A DNA stretch of 25,724 nucleotides from Bordetella parapertussis (GTDB lineage Bacteria; Pseudomonadota; Gammaproteobacteria; Burkholderiales; Burkholderiaceae_B): contig CAMBLP010000010.1 in assembly GCA_945868195.1 (NCBI GenBank), forward strand, positions 1 through 25,724. Reading direction: 5' to 3'. This document shows positions 1 through 7,690 of the stretch, one piece after another. The notes below the pieces were generated by a model. It was not told the origin of the DNA. It did not search any database and was given only the letters and a program-made list of their open reading frames with translations. Both the position numbers and the translations under genes were made by a program. Each line of letters opens with the position of its first letter. Position 1 is the stretch's first letter.

Positions 1-240
1 CAAGAGGTTTGAAATCATCACAACGTCGATTAAACCCAACACAATCAGCATGAGTTCGGTTTCGGTGACTGATTTTTCAACAGCCATCATGCCGATCAGG
101 TGAATCAGCTCTTTCCAGAACTGCCAAACATAAATGCCTTGAGCAACGATCAGGCCCAAATAAAGAGGGGCTTGGAGCCAGCGGCTCATGAAAATCCAGC
201 GTGGCAGCGCACGCATTTGGTTAATTCGGGGAGTGGTCAT
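1..240 (-). CDS. YqhA/UPF0114-family inner-membrane protein, partial (N-terminal 80 residues)
   Basis: The reading frame starts with ATG at 240 and runs off the left window edge in frame, so only the N-terminal 80 residues are visible. The block ALPRWIFMSRWLQAPLYLGL, a hydrophobic helix, a short loop, and then TELMLIVLGLIDVVMISNLL closely follow the start of E. coli YqhA (the SRWLLAPVYFGL and LLSLVDMTLVGGLL segments), a multi-pass membrane family (UPF0114) of unknown function. No clear Shine-Dalgarno sequence is seen upstream. It lies on the same strand as the hydroxy-acid dehydrogenase gene upstream of it, 67 bp away. Family assignment is by recognised sequence pattern; function is unknown. 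Confidence 0.8.
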   Translation of the reverse strand, partial: MTTPRINQMRALPRWIFMSRWLQAPLYLGLIVAQGIYVWQFWKELIHLIGMMAVEKSVTETELMLIVLGLIDVVMISNLL

Positions 241-307
241 TATTTATAAAAATGAAAGAATCGACGGCATGAATTAAATCACAGTTCAAAGAGGCTAAAG
301 GCCTTTT

Positions 308-1462
308 TCAGGTCGGATAAGTGCCTGGCAGTAGGATACTTTTATCCACGGTTTCAACATCCGTATGTCCACAAAAAGCCATCGTCAGGTCAAGCTCCTT
401 GTGAATCATCTCAAGGACCTTGGTGACGCCCGGGCCACCCATAGCGCCTAAGCCGTACAAAAAGGCTCGGCCGATGTAACACCCTTGCGCACCAAGCGCT
501 CGGGCCTTGAGCACGTCTTGACCACTGCGGATGCCGCCATCCATATGGACTTCGATGTGTTTGCCGACCGCATCGACAATCGCAGGCAGGCATTGAATAC
601 TGGACTCGGCACCGTCGAGTTGCCGCCCGCCGTGGTTACTCACGATCAGAGCGTCGGCGCCGCTGTTGAGTGCGAGACGCGCGTCCTCGGGATCCTGGAT
701 GCCCTTGAGGATCAGTTTGCCGCCCCACAGTTTTTTAATCCATTCAACATCGTTCCAGTTCAACGCAGGATCGAATTGCGAAGCAGTCCATTCACTTAAC
801 TTACTCATGTCGGAAACGCCTTTGACGTGTCCGACGATATTGCCAAACTGGCGACGAGGTGTGCCAAGCATGCCGAGCGCCCAACGTGGCTTGGTCGCAA
901 TATCGAGCATGTTGGCAATCGTTAATTTTGGGGGCGCGCTTAAGCCGTTTTTCAAATCTTTGTGACGCTGCCCGAGAATTTGCAGATCAAGTGTCAGCAC
1001 AAGCGCTGAACAGTTGGCGCGTTTGGCGCGCTCGATCAGGCGCTCGATAAAGTCTCGATCTTTCATGACGTAGAGCTGAAACCAGAACGGGTGATGGTTG
1101 GTGCCTTCGGCCACATCTTCGATCGAGCAGATACTCATCGTCGAGAGCGTAAAAGGTACGCCGAATTCTTTGGCCGCTCGTGCAGCTAAAATTTCGCCAT
1201 CCGCGTGTTGCATACCCGTCAGGCCGGTAGGCGCAATGGCAACAGGCATGGCGACGCGTTGACCGATCATGGTCGTGGCGGTTGAGCGATTCTCCATATT
1301 GACCAAGATGCGTTGACGCAGCTTGATTTTTTGAAAATCGCTTTCATTGGCACGATACGTGCTTTCAGTCCAGGAGCCAGAGTCCGCGTAATCGTAAAAC
1401 ATGCGCGGAACACGTTTTTTAGCTAAGACGCGGAGGTCTTCGACATTTGTAATCACTGCCAT
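308..1462 (-). CDS. FMN-dependent alpha-hydroxy-acid dehydrogenase (L-lactate dehydrogenase-like)
   Basis: A 384-residue member of the FMN-dependent alpha-hydroxy-acid oxidase/dehydrogenase family, which oxidises L-lactate or a similar 2-hydroxyacid to the 2-oxoacid. Visible signatures: an N-terminal YDYADSGSWTE segment (residues 23-33), the QLYV and LTLD flavin/substrate segments (near 129-132 and 156-159), LKGI with the FMN-contacting Lys (253), the family active-site motif SNHGGRQLDG at 275-284 (His277 is the catalytic base, Arg280 binds carboxylate), and MDGGIRSG at 307-314. I chose ATG 1462 rather than an upstream in-frame start because it gives the normal family N-terminus and has GGAG about 10 nt upstream. 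LldD is the best-known bacterial member, but glycolate- or mandelate-type substrates cannot be excluded. Confidence 0.9.
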   Translation of the reverse strand: MAVITNVEDLRVLAKKRVPRMFYDYADSGSWTESTYRANESDFQKIKLRQRILVNMENRSTATTMIGQRVAMPVAIAPTGLTGMQHADGEILAARAAKEFGVPFTLSTMSICSIEDVAEGTNHHPFWFQLYVMKDRDFIERLIERAKRANCSALVLTLDLQILGQRHKDLKNGLSAPPKLTIANMLDIATKPRWALGMLGTPRRQFGNIVGHVKGVSDMSKLSEWTASQFDPALNWNDVEWIKKLWGGKLILKGIQDPEDARLALNSGADALIVSNHGGRQLDGAESSIQCLPAIVDAVGKHIEVHMDGGIRSGQDVLKARALGAQGCYIGRAFLYGLGAMGGPGVTKVLEMIHKELDLTMAFCGHTDVETVDKSILLPGTYPT

Positions 1463-1593
1463 GGGGCATGGTCTCCGGACATAAGTGCATAAATGAACCA
1501 AAGTGGTGCATGCGCATTGTGACCTTGCGCAAGTGTAAGTGTAAGTTTAACGGGCGCGGATTGTTTATGCAGGTAATTTTTGAGGAGTGATCA

Positions 1594-1788
1594 ATGAAAA
1601 TAAAAAAATTAGCTGTTTTGGGTGGTTTGTGTGGAGCCAGTTATCAGGCGGTAGCTCACCCAGGGCATGGCGAAAGCCTGTGGGATGAGATTGTGCATAC
1701 ATTGACGGCGGCGGATCATGTTCCGTTCATGCTTGTCGTGGGCGTCGTGCTGGTGACTGGGGCGCTGCTTTGGAAGCGCCGCCGCTAG
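1594..1788 (+). CDS. Small HupE/UreJ-like single-helix membrane protein
   Basis: A 64-residue protein with a good GAGGAG ribosome site (1582-1587) 6 nt before ATG. It has an N-terminal signal-like segment (MKIKKLAVLGGLCGASYQAVA), a histidine-rich start of the mature part (HPGHGES), and one transmembrane helix ending in KRRR. The segment HTLTAADHVPFMLVVG resembles the first metal-binding helix of HupE/UreJ nickel or cobalt permeases (HPLTGLDHLLAMLAVG pattern), and HPGHG after the signal peptide is also typical of that family. The remaining HupE helices are absent, so this is either a stand-alone mini-protein or a remnant. It converges with the EamA gene 13 bp downstream. The function is unknown; metal binding is an inference from the His/Asp pattern. 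Confidence 0.65.
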   Translation: MKIKKLAVLGGLCGASYQAVAHPGHGESLWDEIVHTLTAADHVPFMLVVGVVLVTGALLWKRRR

Positions 1789-1801
1789 GTGCAAGGCGGC
1801 C

Positions 1802-2683
1802 CTAAGCGCTTCGCTTGAGCCACCGAGGCCACGAAGTCTGGTTGATAATCAGTACGCCTAGCATGGTGATGAAAATACCCACGAGTACGGTCGGTGTGAG
1901 GGGCTCATCAAAAAGTATCCAAGCCATGATTGCTGTGCTGGGTGGGACAAGATACATCATGCTGCTGACTTTGGTGGCATCGCCGCGACGTAACAAAATA
2001 AACCATAAACTCATCGCACCAATTGAGATCGCGAGAACGCCCCACAGCATCGCGCCAATCATGGGTACGGTCCATTGAATCTCCCGTGTTTCAAAAAGTA
2101 ACATCATGATCACGCAGAGCAAGGTACTAATCGAAAACTGGATGACCGAGCCTGTGCGGAGATCAAAGCTTGGGCAGAACCGTTTTTGATAAAGCGTGCC
2201 CGAGGTGATGGCGAACATTCCAGCAAAGGCAAGCAGGATGCTCGTCAGGGAGAGTCCTTCGAGGCGGATATTGGTTATGAGGACAAGCGCGACACCGGTT
2301 AAACCCAAGATAAGGCCAAGCCACTGACGAGGCGTGACCCGCTCGGAAACGAAGGAAGCAAGCAGTCCTGTCAGGATGGGTTGCAAGCCAATAATGAGCG
2401 CAGCCAGACCGGCGGGCATGCCGAGTTTGACGGCCGCCCATACGCCACCCAAATAACCAAACTGAAACAATGCACCTGCGATGGCGATATGCCAAATCTG
2501 GCGTCCGCGCGGCCAGGGCGCTTTGAGCCAGAGCACGATTGGGATCATGCACAGCACGACCGCGCCGAAACGAATCGCCAGAAAAGTCATCGGCTCGGAA
2601 TAGGGCATGCCATAGCGGGCAATGATGAAGCCAGTGCTCCAGATCAGGATAAAAGCCGGGGTAAACCAAAAGGTGCTTTGCAT
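1802..2683 (-). CDS. EamA-domain DMT-superfamily transporter
   Basis: A 293-residue protein with about ten hydrophobic helices arranged as two EamA repeats: the first half begins FWFTPAFILIWSTGFIIARYG, the second contains a SGTLYQKR loop and ends with a repeat around PPSTAIMAWILFDEPLTPTVLVG. The ILFDEPLT segment near the C-terminus is typical of EamA exporters of the RhaT/YdcZ/PecM group in the drug/metabolite transporter superfamily, which usually export amino acids or metabolites. The substrate is not predictable. ATG 2683 is the only start that keeps the first helix intact; no strong Shine-Dalgarno is visible. It is transcribed divergently from the MFS gene, with 73 bp between them. Confidence 0.88.
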   Translation of the reverse strand: MQSTFWFTPAFILIWSTGFIIARYGMPYSEPMTFLAIRFGAVVLCMIPIVLWLKAPWPRGRQIWHIAIAGALFQFGYLGGVWAAVKLGMPAGLAALIIGLQPILTGLLASFVSERVTPRQWLGLILGLTGVALVLITNIRLEGLSLTSILLAFAGMFAITSGTLYQKRFCPSFDLRTGSVIQFSISTLLCVIMMLLFETREIQWTVPMIGAMLWGVLAISIGAMSLWFILLRRGDATKVSSMMYLVPPSTAIMAWILFDEPLTPTVLVGIFITMLGVLIINQTSWPRWLKRSA

Positions 2684-2756
2684 GGGGAAGAGTGTACGTC
2701 CAGATGCTGGCCTACAAAGGGGGTTTGAGTCATGTTACGCTACATGCACATCGTAA

Positions 2757-4016
2757 ATGCACCGTATGAACAACACTCCGGCCCCTGCTGATCTGATTGA
2801 CTCGCGCTACGCCTTTTGGCGTCTGGTGATTGCCTTGTTGGCGATGCTGATGGGCAGCAGTTGTATGTTCGCCGTAGCGGTTGTTTTGCCCGAAGTGCAG
2901 GCCGAGTTCGGTGTTTCGCGTTCCGATGCCACATTGCCTTATACCCTGATGATGATTGGGTTCGGGATTGGCGGTGTCTACATGGGCAAGCTCGCTGATC
3001 GTTTCGGTGTCACGATTTCCTTGTTAATCGGTTCGGCCGGGATTCTGATTGGTTTCATCTGGGCGGGCTTGAGTACCAGCATCATGGGCTTTGCCATGGC
3101 GCACGGTCTATTTCTGGGTTTCCTCGGAACTTCGTCGACGTTTGCGCCCTTGGTGGCCGACACCTCTTTGTGGTGGAACAAGCGGCGCGGCATCGCCGTA
3201 GCGGTATGCGCCAGTGGCAACTATCTCGCAGGGGCGGTGTGGCCTTATTTGGCCCAGTGGGGTGTCACAACCATTGGCTGGCGTGAGACCTATCTCTGGA
3301 TGGGCGTGGTGTGTGGCGTCAGTATGGCCATTCTTGCTTTATTCCTGAGGCGACGTCCCCCGCTGAATGTCGTTGCCACCGCGGCGAGTTCAACGGCCTT
3401 TGCTTCGACACGTCCTTTTGGCTTGAACATGGGGCAGGCCCAGACGCTCTTGATCATTGCGGGACTTGCTTGTTGTGTGGCGATGTCGATGCCTCAGGTG
3501 CATATCGTGGCCTACTGTGTCGACTTGGGTTATGGCGCAGCGCGTGGCGCTGAGATGCTCTCCCTGATGCTGGCGTGTGGCGTGGTGAGTCGGCTGATTT
3601 CTGGGATGATTTGCGACAAAATTGGCGGAATCAGGACGCTCTTGCTGGGATCTTCCCTCCAGGGGATCGCACTGTTGATGTTTTTACCCTTTGATGGCTT
3701 GGTGTCGCTTTATCTCATTGCCGCGACGTTTGGTCTGTTTCAGGGCGGTATCGTACCGTCTTATGCCATCATTATTCGTGAGCATTTTCCAGCAGCGGAA
3801 ACAGGTCGGCGTGTCGGGGCAGTCATCATGGCTACGATGCTTGGCATGGCCTTGGGTGGCTGGATGTCCGGCTATATATTTGACGTGACGGGATCCTACA
3901 AAGTCGCAATGATCAATGGTTTGATCTGGAATGGTCTGAATCTGACCATTGCATCTTGGTTGTTCTGGCGCCTCAGACGCCAGAGCTTGGGCGTGTCAGG
4001 TAAAGCGTTTGGCTAG
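2757..4016 (+). CDS. MFS transporter
   Basis: A 419-residue, 12-helix major facilitator superfamily protein. The inter-helix loop YMGKLADRFGV after helix 2 corresponds to MFS motif A (GxLaDrxGrr), and a related GMICDKIGG sits at the equivalent place in the C-terminal half. WWNKRRGIAVAV is the loop 4-5 motif often seen in the monocarboxylate/oxalate-formate antiporter-like group, so a carboxylate substrate is plausible but not shown. An in-frame ATG at 2766 is an equally good start; neither has a strong ribosome site. The 3' end overlaps the convergent carbonic anhydrase gene by 21 bp (3996-4016), so the two mRNAs are complementary at their ends. Confidence 0.88.
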   Translation: MHRMNNTPAPADLIDSRYAFWRLVIALLAMLMGSSCMFAVAVVLPEVQAEFGVSRSDATLPYTLMMIGFGIGGVYMGKLADRFGVTISLLIGSAGILIGFIWAGLSTSIMGFAMAHGLFLGFLGTSSTFAPLVADTSLWWNKRRGIAVAVCASGNYLAGAVWPYLAQWGVTTIGWRETYLWMGVVCGVSMAILALFLRRRPPLNVVATAASSTAFASTRPFGLNMGQAQTLLIIAGLACCVAMSMPQVHIVAYCVDLGYGAARGAEMLSLMLACGVVSRLISGMICDKIGGIRTLLLGSSLQGIALLMFLPFDGLVSLYLIAATFGLFQGGIVPSYAIIIREHFPAAETGRRVGAVIMATMLGMALGGWMSGYIFDVTGSYKVAMINGLIWNGLNLTIASWLFWRLRRQSLGVSGKAFG

Positions 4017-4661
4017 GACAAGTTGATAGCGCTGCTCGAGCTCGTCGGGCGAGGCCACGCTCACGCCTAGATCGCGGGCAAGGCCATCCTCGACACCATA
4101 CACCCAGCCATGAATCGTCACAGGTTGACCACGATGCCACGCATCTTGCACGCTGGTAGTCTGACAAACATTCACGACTTGTTCGATCACATTGAGTTCA
4201 CACAGGCGATTGAGGCGCTCGGCTTGGTTGGTGAGCCGACCGAGATAGGTGCCGTGTTTGTCATGGACATCTTTGACATGTCGAATCCAGTTGTCGGCGA
4301 GACCGATGCGCACGTTTTCTAGGGCAGCGCGCACACCCCCACAGCCGTAGTGTCCCACCACGATAATGTGTTTGACCTTGAGTTGGTCAATGGCGAACTG
4401 AATGACGGAAAGTGCGTTGAGATCTGTGTGTACGACAACGTTGGCGATATTTCTATGCACAAAGACTTCGCCCGGGGCCAAGCCTGTGATCTGGTTAGCA
4501 GGGACGCGCGAGTCCGAGCAACCAATCCAGAGGTATTCGGGGGTTTGCTGGTTGGCGAGGCGATTGAAAAACTCAGGATCGCTGTCGATGACAGAGGCGA
4601 CCCATTCTCTATTTTTTTCGAAAAGATGGGTGAGTTCGTGGGGATTGTTCGTTTTGCTCAT
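3996..4661 (-). CDS. can: Beta-class carbonic anhydrase
   Basis: A 221-residue protein of essentially the same length as E. coli Can (220). It catalyses interconversion of CO2 and bicarbonate in the cytoplasm. All zinc and catalytic residues are visible: CSDSR at 48-52 (Cys48 ligand, Asp50-Arg52 catalytic dyad) and HYGCGG at 104-109 (His104 and Cys107 ligands). VFVHRNIAN and the NALSVIQFAI helix are also typical. The start codon overlaps the stop of the upstream lipoprotein gene as TGATG, suggesting translational coupling, since no good Shine-Dalgarno is present. The 3' end overlaps the convergent MFS gene. Confidence 0.95.
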   Translation of the reverse strand: MSKTNNPHELTHLFEKNREWVASVIDSDPEFFNRLANQQTPEYLWIGCSDSRVPANQITGLAPGEVFVHRNIANVVVHTDLNALSVIQFAIDQLKVKHIIVVGHYGCGGVRAALENVRIGLADNWIRHVKDVHDKHGTYLGRLTNQAERLNRLCELNVIEQVVNVCQTTSVQDAWHRGQPVTIHGWVYGVEDGLARDLGVSVASPDELEQRYQLVLAKRFT

Positions 4662-5158
4662 CAGGGTTGACTCGCGCCTGCTTGTTTGAGTAAGGTTTCG
4701 ACCATGAAGAAGGAGGCATCATCCCTCAGATTCACGCGCGTCGTTTTGTTGCCCCCATCAATTCCGATGCTCAGAGGGGAGGAAAATTGAACATAGGCAT
4801 TGCCTATGACGCGAACATCGCGACCTTGTGGCGTGATGACGAATTTGACATTGTCAGTGATATTTCTGGCAAACTCATCGCTGACAATGTTGACCAGCAT
4901 TTTTTCGCGCGCTTCGCCTATGAGGTGCCGAACGCAGAGGACTTCGCTTTGGTCAGGTTGAATTCGCAGACGGCTTTGGGAGCATGCGCTCATTAGGCTG
5001 TTTTTAACCTGCACGCTATTTATATTTTTAAAGATCATTTCGGCAGGACGTTCAGGGGCTGTGACTACTTGTTTTTTCTTATCTTTGTCGGAGCTACCGC
5101 AACCTACCAAGAGGGAAAGAAGTGCGGCGCCAAGTATTGAATGAAAAATTACGCGCAT
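4661..5158 (-). CDS. Putative outer-membrane or periplasmic lipoprotein of unknown function
   Basis: From ATG 5158 the protein has 165 residues and a textbook lipoprotein signal: MRV, a hydrophobic stretch, and lipobox LLVGC with the lipidated Cys at residue 20, followed by a charged linker (SSDKDKKK). Starts further upstream at 5170 (ATG) and 5173 (TTG) are possible but only lengthen the n-region. The mature domain, about 140 residues, shows alternating hydrophobic strands with no motif I recognise, and two Cys residues (around SACSQS and VLCVRH) that could form a disulfide. It lies directly after the SDR gene, 15 bp from its stop, and its stop overlaps the carbonic anhydrase start, so the three genes are probably one operon. 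Confidence 0.75.
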   Translation of the reverse strand: MRVIFHSILGAALLSLLVGCGSSDKDKKKQVVTAPERPAEMIFKNINSVQVKNSLMSACSQSRLRIQPDQSEVLCVRHLIGEAREKMLVNIVSDEFARNITDNVKFVITPQGRDVRVIGNAYVQFSSPLSIGIDGGNKTTRVNLRDDASFFMVETLLKQAGASQP

Positions 5159-5173
5159 AAGAGATCCCATCAA

Positions 5174-5920
5174 TTAAAGTGTTTGGCCGCCGTCAACGAC
5201 GATGGTTTGCCCCGTGACCCAAGAGCCAAGATCGCTCACGAGGAAGGCCACGACTTGTCCGATTTCTTCGGGCTTGCCATAGCGTCCAAAAGGGATTTTG
5301 GCCAAGGTGGCTTCGTACAGTTTTGGGTTGTCGCGTTTGACCTTATCCCAATTACCACCCTCGAAAAAGACAGAGCCCGGCGCAATGCAGTTGACGCGGA
5401 TATTTTTCTTGGCGTAGGACAGGGCCTGAGTCTGTGTGTATTCCATCATGGCAGCTTTGATCGCACCATAGGGTACCGAGCGAACAGTCGCTTTTAAGCC
5501 TGAGATGGATGAGATGTGGATGATGTTGCCACCTTGTTTTTCTAGAAAGGGCATCGCGGCGGCACTTGCGCGGACAGCTGCCATCAGATCGATTTGTACG
5601 CTCGCCGCCCAGTCTTCTTCGTTGTCCTGGCGACCAAAGGCAGAAGCATTGTTCACCAGGACATCGATACCCCCCAAGCCAGCGGCGGAGTGATTGACCC
5701 ATGCTTGAATCGCCTTCGCATCGCCCAGATCACACGCAGTTGCCAAGACACGACCCCCATGCTGTGAGAGGGTTTTCTGCGCCTCGTCCAGTGAGCTCTG
5801 CGTACGTGCGCAAATCGAGATATCCGCGCCGGCTTTTGCAAAGCACTGTGCGATGCCTAGTCCGATACCGCGACTGCCTCCTGCGATAAGGGCGCGTTTA
5901 CCTTTTAAATTGATCTGCAT
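5174..5920 (-). CDS. Short-chain dehydrogenase/reductase (SDR)
   Basis: A 248-residue classical SDR. It shows a nucleotide-binding GGSRGIG at 14-20, an arginine after the second strand (CART, 37-40) that favours NADP(H), NNAS at 90-93, catalytic Ser138 (in SSIS), and YGAIK with Tyr151 and Lys155. PG at 181-182 and the C-terminal GQTIVVDGG are typical of the FabG-like group. An AGGACAG ribosome site lies just upstream of ATG. The substrate is not predictable. It is the first gene of the probable SDR - lipoprotein - carbonic anhydrase transcript. Confidence 0.9.
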   Translation of the reverse strand: MQINLKGKRALIAGGSRGIGLGIAQCFAKAGADISICARTQSSLDEAQKTLSQHGGRVLATACDLGDAKAIQAWVNHSAAGLGGIDVLVNNASAFGRQDNEEDWAASVQIDLMAAVRASAAAMPFLEKQGGNIIHISSISGLKATVRSVPYGAIKAAMMEYTQTQALSYAKKNIRVNCIAPGSVFFEGGNWDKVKRDNPKLYEATLAKIPFGRYGKPEEIGQVVAFLVSDLGSWVTGQTIVVDGGQTL

Positions 5921-5959
5921 GGTGCTGTCCTGATGAGAAGATGCAGTCGAGTGTATAGC

Positions 5960-5999
5960 AAAAAAATGGGCCCCTTAAGGTATTTAAGGGGCCCATTTT
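5960..5999 (-). terminator. Strong intrinsic terminator after the TerC gene
   Basis: A perfect 16-bp inverted repeat, left arm 5963-5978 and right arm 5984-5999, with a 5-nt loop. On the minus strand the hairpin is followed by a run of seven T (complement of the A run at 5960-5966), so it terminates the TerC transcript that stops at 6041. In the plus direction only TTTT lies within the stem, so it is best read as a minus-strand terminator insulating the SDR operon. Confidence 0.9.
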
Positions 6000-6040
6000 A
6001 AGTGTGACAGTTGTGAGATTTGCCAGACAGGAAATGCTGT

Positions 6041-6757
6041 TTATGAATCGGCTGCGTTTGCGCTTGCTGCGGCAGCTTTAGCTTTTCTTGCCTTTTGGTT
6101 GCCAAAGTAAAGAACGCCGGCGATCACAATAGCGGTCAAGCCCCAGCTCAGCATGAAAGAAGTATTGGTGCCTGCTTTGAAAATGTCGCTGAGAAGCTTC
6201 TCGTTGACGACCATTTTAGCGGCGGTAAAGGCCAAGACAGCGGCACCCAGGCTGATGATGATCGGGAAACGTTCGACCAGTTTTAGGATGATCGTGCTTC
6301 CAAGCACCACGATTGGGATACTAATCAGCAAACCGATGACGACTAAATCAAAGGCGCCTTGAGCAGCGCCCGCGACGCCCAAGACGTTGTCGATGCCCAT
6401 GACGGCGTCAGCGATGATGATGGTTTTCATCGCGCCCCAGAAACCGTTGACTTGAACGCTGTCGTGATCGTCTTCACTATCCGTATCGACGAGCAGCTTA
6501 TAAGCGATCCAGATTAGAGCCAAGCCACCAACCAACATCAGGCCAGGGATTTTGAGGAGCCAGACGACGACAAGTGTCATGGCCGAGCGTACGACAATCG
6601 CACCTACGGTACCCCAGACAATAGCTTTTCTTTGAAGTTTGGGGGGAAGCTTGCGTGCAGCAAGAGCGATCACGATGGCGTTGTCGCCAGCGAGGACGAG
6701 GTCAATAATGATGATGGCCACAAGAGCGGACCACCAGGGAGCGGAGAAGAGTTCCAT
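6041..6757 (-). CDS. TerC-family membrane protein, probable manganese exporter
   Basis: A 238-residue, about seven-helix TerC-family protein. The two paired acidic motifs of the family are present: DLVLAGDNAIVIA (residues 19-31) in the first helix and ADAVMGIDNVLGVAG (116-130) in the second half, each with Asp-Asn residues thought to bind the metal. An acidic loop DTDSEDDHD (91-99) separates the halves. TerC homologues under the yybP-ykoY riboswitch (E. coli Alx, Bacillus YkoY/YceF) are linked to manganese efflux, often serving secreted metalloproteins. The matching riboswitch lies directly upstream here, so Mn2+ is by far the best guess. AAGG about 15 nt before ATG is the likely ribosome site. 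Confidence 0.92.
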   Translation of the reverse strand: MELFSAPWWSALVAIIIIDLVLAGDNAIVIALAARKLPPKLQRKAIVWGTVGAIVVRSAMTLVVVWLLKIPGLMLVGGLALIWIAYKLLVDTDSEDDHDSVQVNGFWGAMKTIIIADAVMGIDNVLGVAGAAQGAFDLVVIGLLISIPIVVLGSTIILKLVERFPIIISLGAAVLAFTAAKMVVNEKLLSDIFKAGTNTSFMLSWGLTAIVIAGVLYFGNQKARKAKAAAASANAADS

Positions 6758-6789
6758 AATTTTAAGAAGCCTTAGATGTGATTAGGGAG

Positions 6790-6942
6790 CGACGGTCTTG
6801 CTCAGCGAGTCACTATGTGTCTCTCTGCCCGACAAACCGGAAGCCTCGCAAATGCTTGAGCTTCGTGCATGACGACTTGTCGAAGGTCTTTTAAACAGGC
6901 TTTAGGGCACATGTTTTGCTGGACCAGAGCTACTCCCCATCG
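6790..6942 (-). ncRNA. yybP-ykoY manganese riboswitch in the TerC leader
   Basis: Reading the minus strand, the 5' end CGATGGGGAGTAGCTC (from 6942) contains the family-defining GGGGAGUAGC, and the 3' end GAGCAAGACCGTCG (to 6790) contains the conserved GCAAGACC. CGATGG pairs with CCGTCG to form P1 (one T.G wobble), and GCTC pairs with GAGC to form P2. An internal GTCATGCACGA segment resembles the L3 element. The aptamer spans about 153 nt and ends 33 nt before the TerC start codon, so control is most likely at translation initiation by exposing AAGG when Mn2+ binds. Helix details between P2 and L3 were not fully folded by hand. Confidence 0.92.
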
Positions 6943-6949
6943 AGTGCAC

Positions 6950-6958
6950 AATGTACCA
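6950..6958 (-). promoter_or_regulatory. Possible extended -10 promoter for the riboswitch transcript
   Basis: On the minus strand TGGTACATT matches an extended -10 (TGN plus TACATT, 4 of 6 to consensus). A start site about 7 nt downstream would fall at the first base of riboswitch P1 (6942). No good -35 is seen, as expected for extended -10 promoters. This is an inference from position and motif only. Confidence 0.4.
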
Positions 6959-7018
6959 AAATTTGCCCAGGAGCGCTGTTCGGGGGCACGCAGAGTGTTG
7001 CGTTCTAAGGGTTTGCCC

Positions 7019-7564
7019 TTATGGCTTAAACCACATCCGCTGAAAGACACCATCTTTTTTGACGATTAAATGATGTAGTCCAGCAGCCATGTGCCCGAGG
7101 GCGAGGATTGCCAGCACGAGGGCGAGGTTGCCATGGATTTCAAAGAGTTGCTTGGCTAAGACCTGATCCTTGGGGATGCCGGGCATGGCGGGAAGATGGA
7201 ATCCACCCAGTGTGATGAGCGCGGGAAAGGCGGTGACTCCTGCCCAGCCTAGTAAAGGCACGACTAACAAGAGCAAATAGAGGGCACGATGCCCGGCTGC
7301 GGCGAGTTTGACGGTGGCGGTTGGCACGCTGGAAGGATAGGCTGGGGAGTTCGAACGCAGCTTGACCGTGATCCTGATCACCGTCAGAAATAGGACCAGA
7401 AAGCCGATCAGTTTGTGCCAACCGTAAAGTGTATTGGTCAACGCATCCCAGAGGTTGGCGGCTGCCCGCTCGGTCATCCAGACGCCGAGTGCGATCAAAA
7501 TGATGAGGAAAAGCGCAGTGAGCCAGTGCAGCACTCTCAGCGTCAAAGGGTGGGTATGTGGCAT
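7019..7564 (-). CDS. Cytochrome b561 family protein
   Basis: A 181-residue, four-helix membrane cytochrome of the CybB/YodB type, about the normal length. Candidate haem ligands sit where expected: His13 (LHWLT), His50 (YGWHKLIG), His144 (EIHGNLA) and His158 (LGHMAAGLHH). TLYGWHKLIGFLVL and HMAAGLHHLIVKKDGVFQRM are hallmark segments. The E. coli homologue CybB passes electrons between quinol and oxygen or superoxide. A GAGAG ribosome site precedes the ATG at 7564. The gene ends 77 bp before the riboswitch, so read-through into the TerC transcript is possible. Confidence 0.92.
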   Translation of the reverse strand: MPHTHPLTLRVLHWLTALFLIILIALGVWMTERAAANLWDALTNTLYGWHKLIGFLVLFLTVIRITVKLRSNSPAYPSSVPTATVKLAAAGHRALYLLLLVVPLLGWAGVTAFPALITLGGFHLPAMPGIPKDQVLAKQLFEIHGNLALVLAILALGHMAAGLHHLIVKKDGVFQRMWFKP

Positions 7565-7609
7565 GGCTCTCTCAAGTGCGTGAAATGGTAAGCATCGCTT
7601 TGCAGGAAA

Positions 7610-7640
7610 TTGATGAAATTATGCACTGCTTGTCTATAAT
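7610..7640 (+). promoter_or_regulatory. Predicted sigma70 promoter of the symporter gene
   Basis: A perfect -10 hexamer TATAAT (7635-7640) has TTGATG (7610-7615) 19 bp upstream as a possible -35. The spacing is 2 bp longer than ideal. The -10 lies inside a small inverted repeat (GTCT, 7-nt spacer, AGAC) that might bind a regulator. The start codon of the symporter is 50 bp downstream. Confidence 0.5.
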
Positions 7641-7690
7641 TCAGACGAATAATTTTCCCCAAGACTCCGTACCTGATAGGAACTCTGGAT

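Noticed and set aside
485..1050. Plus-strand open frames opposite the hydroxy-acid dehydrogenase
   Set aside because: They are antisense shadows; the minus-strand frame carries the full family motifs.
1759..1780. GGCGCT/AGCGCC hairpin at the end of the small HupE-like gene as a terminator
   Set aside because: It lies within the coding sequence and has no T run.
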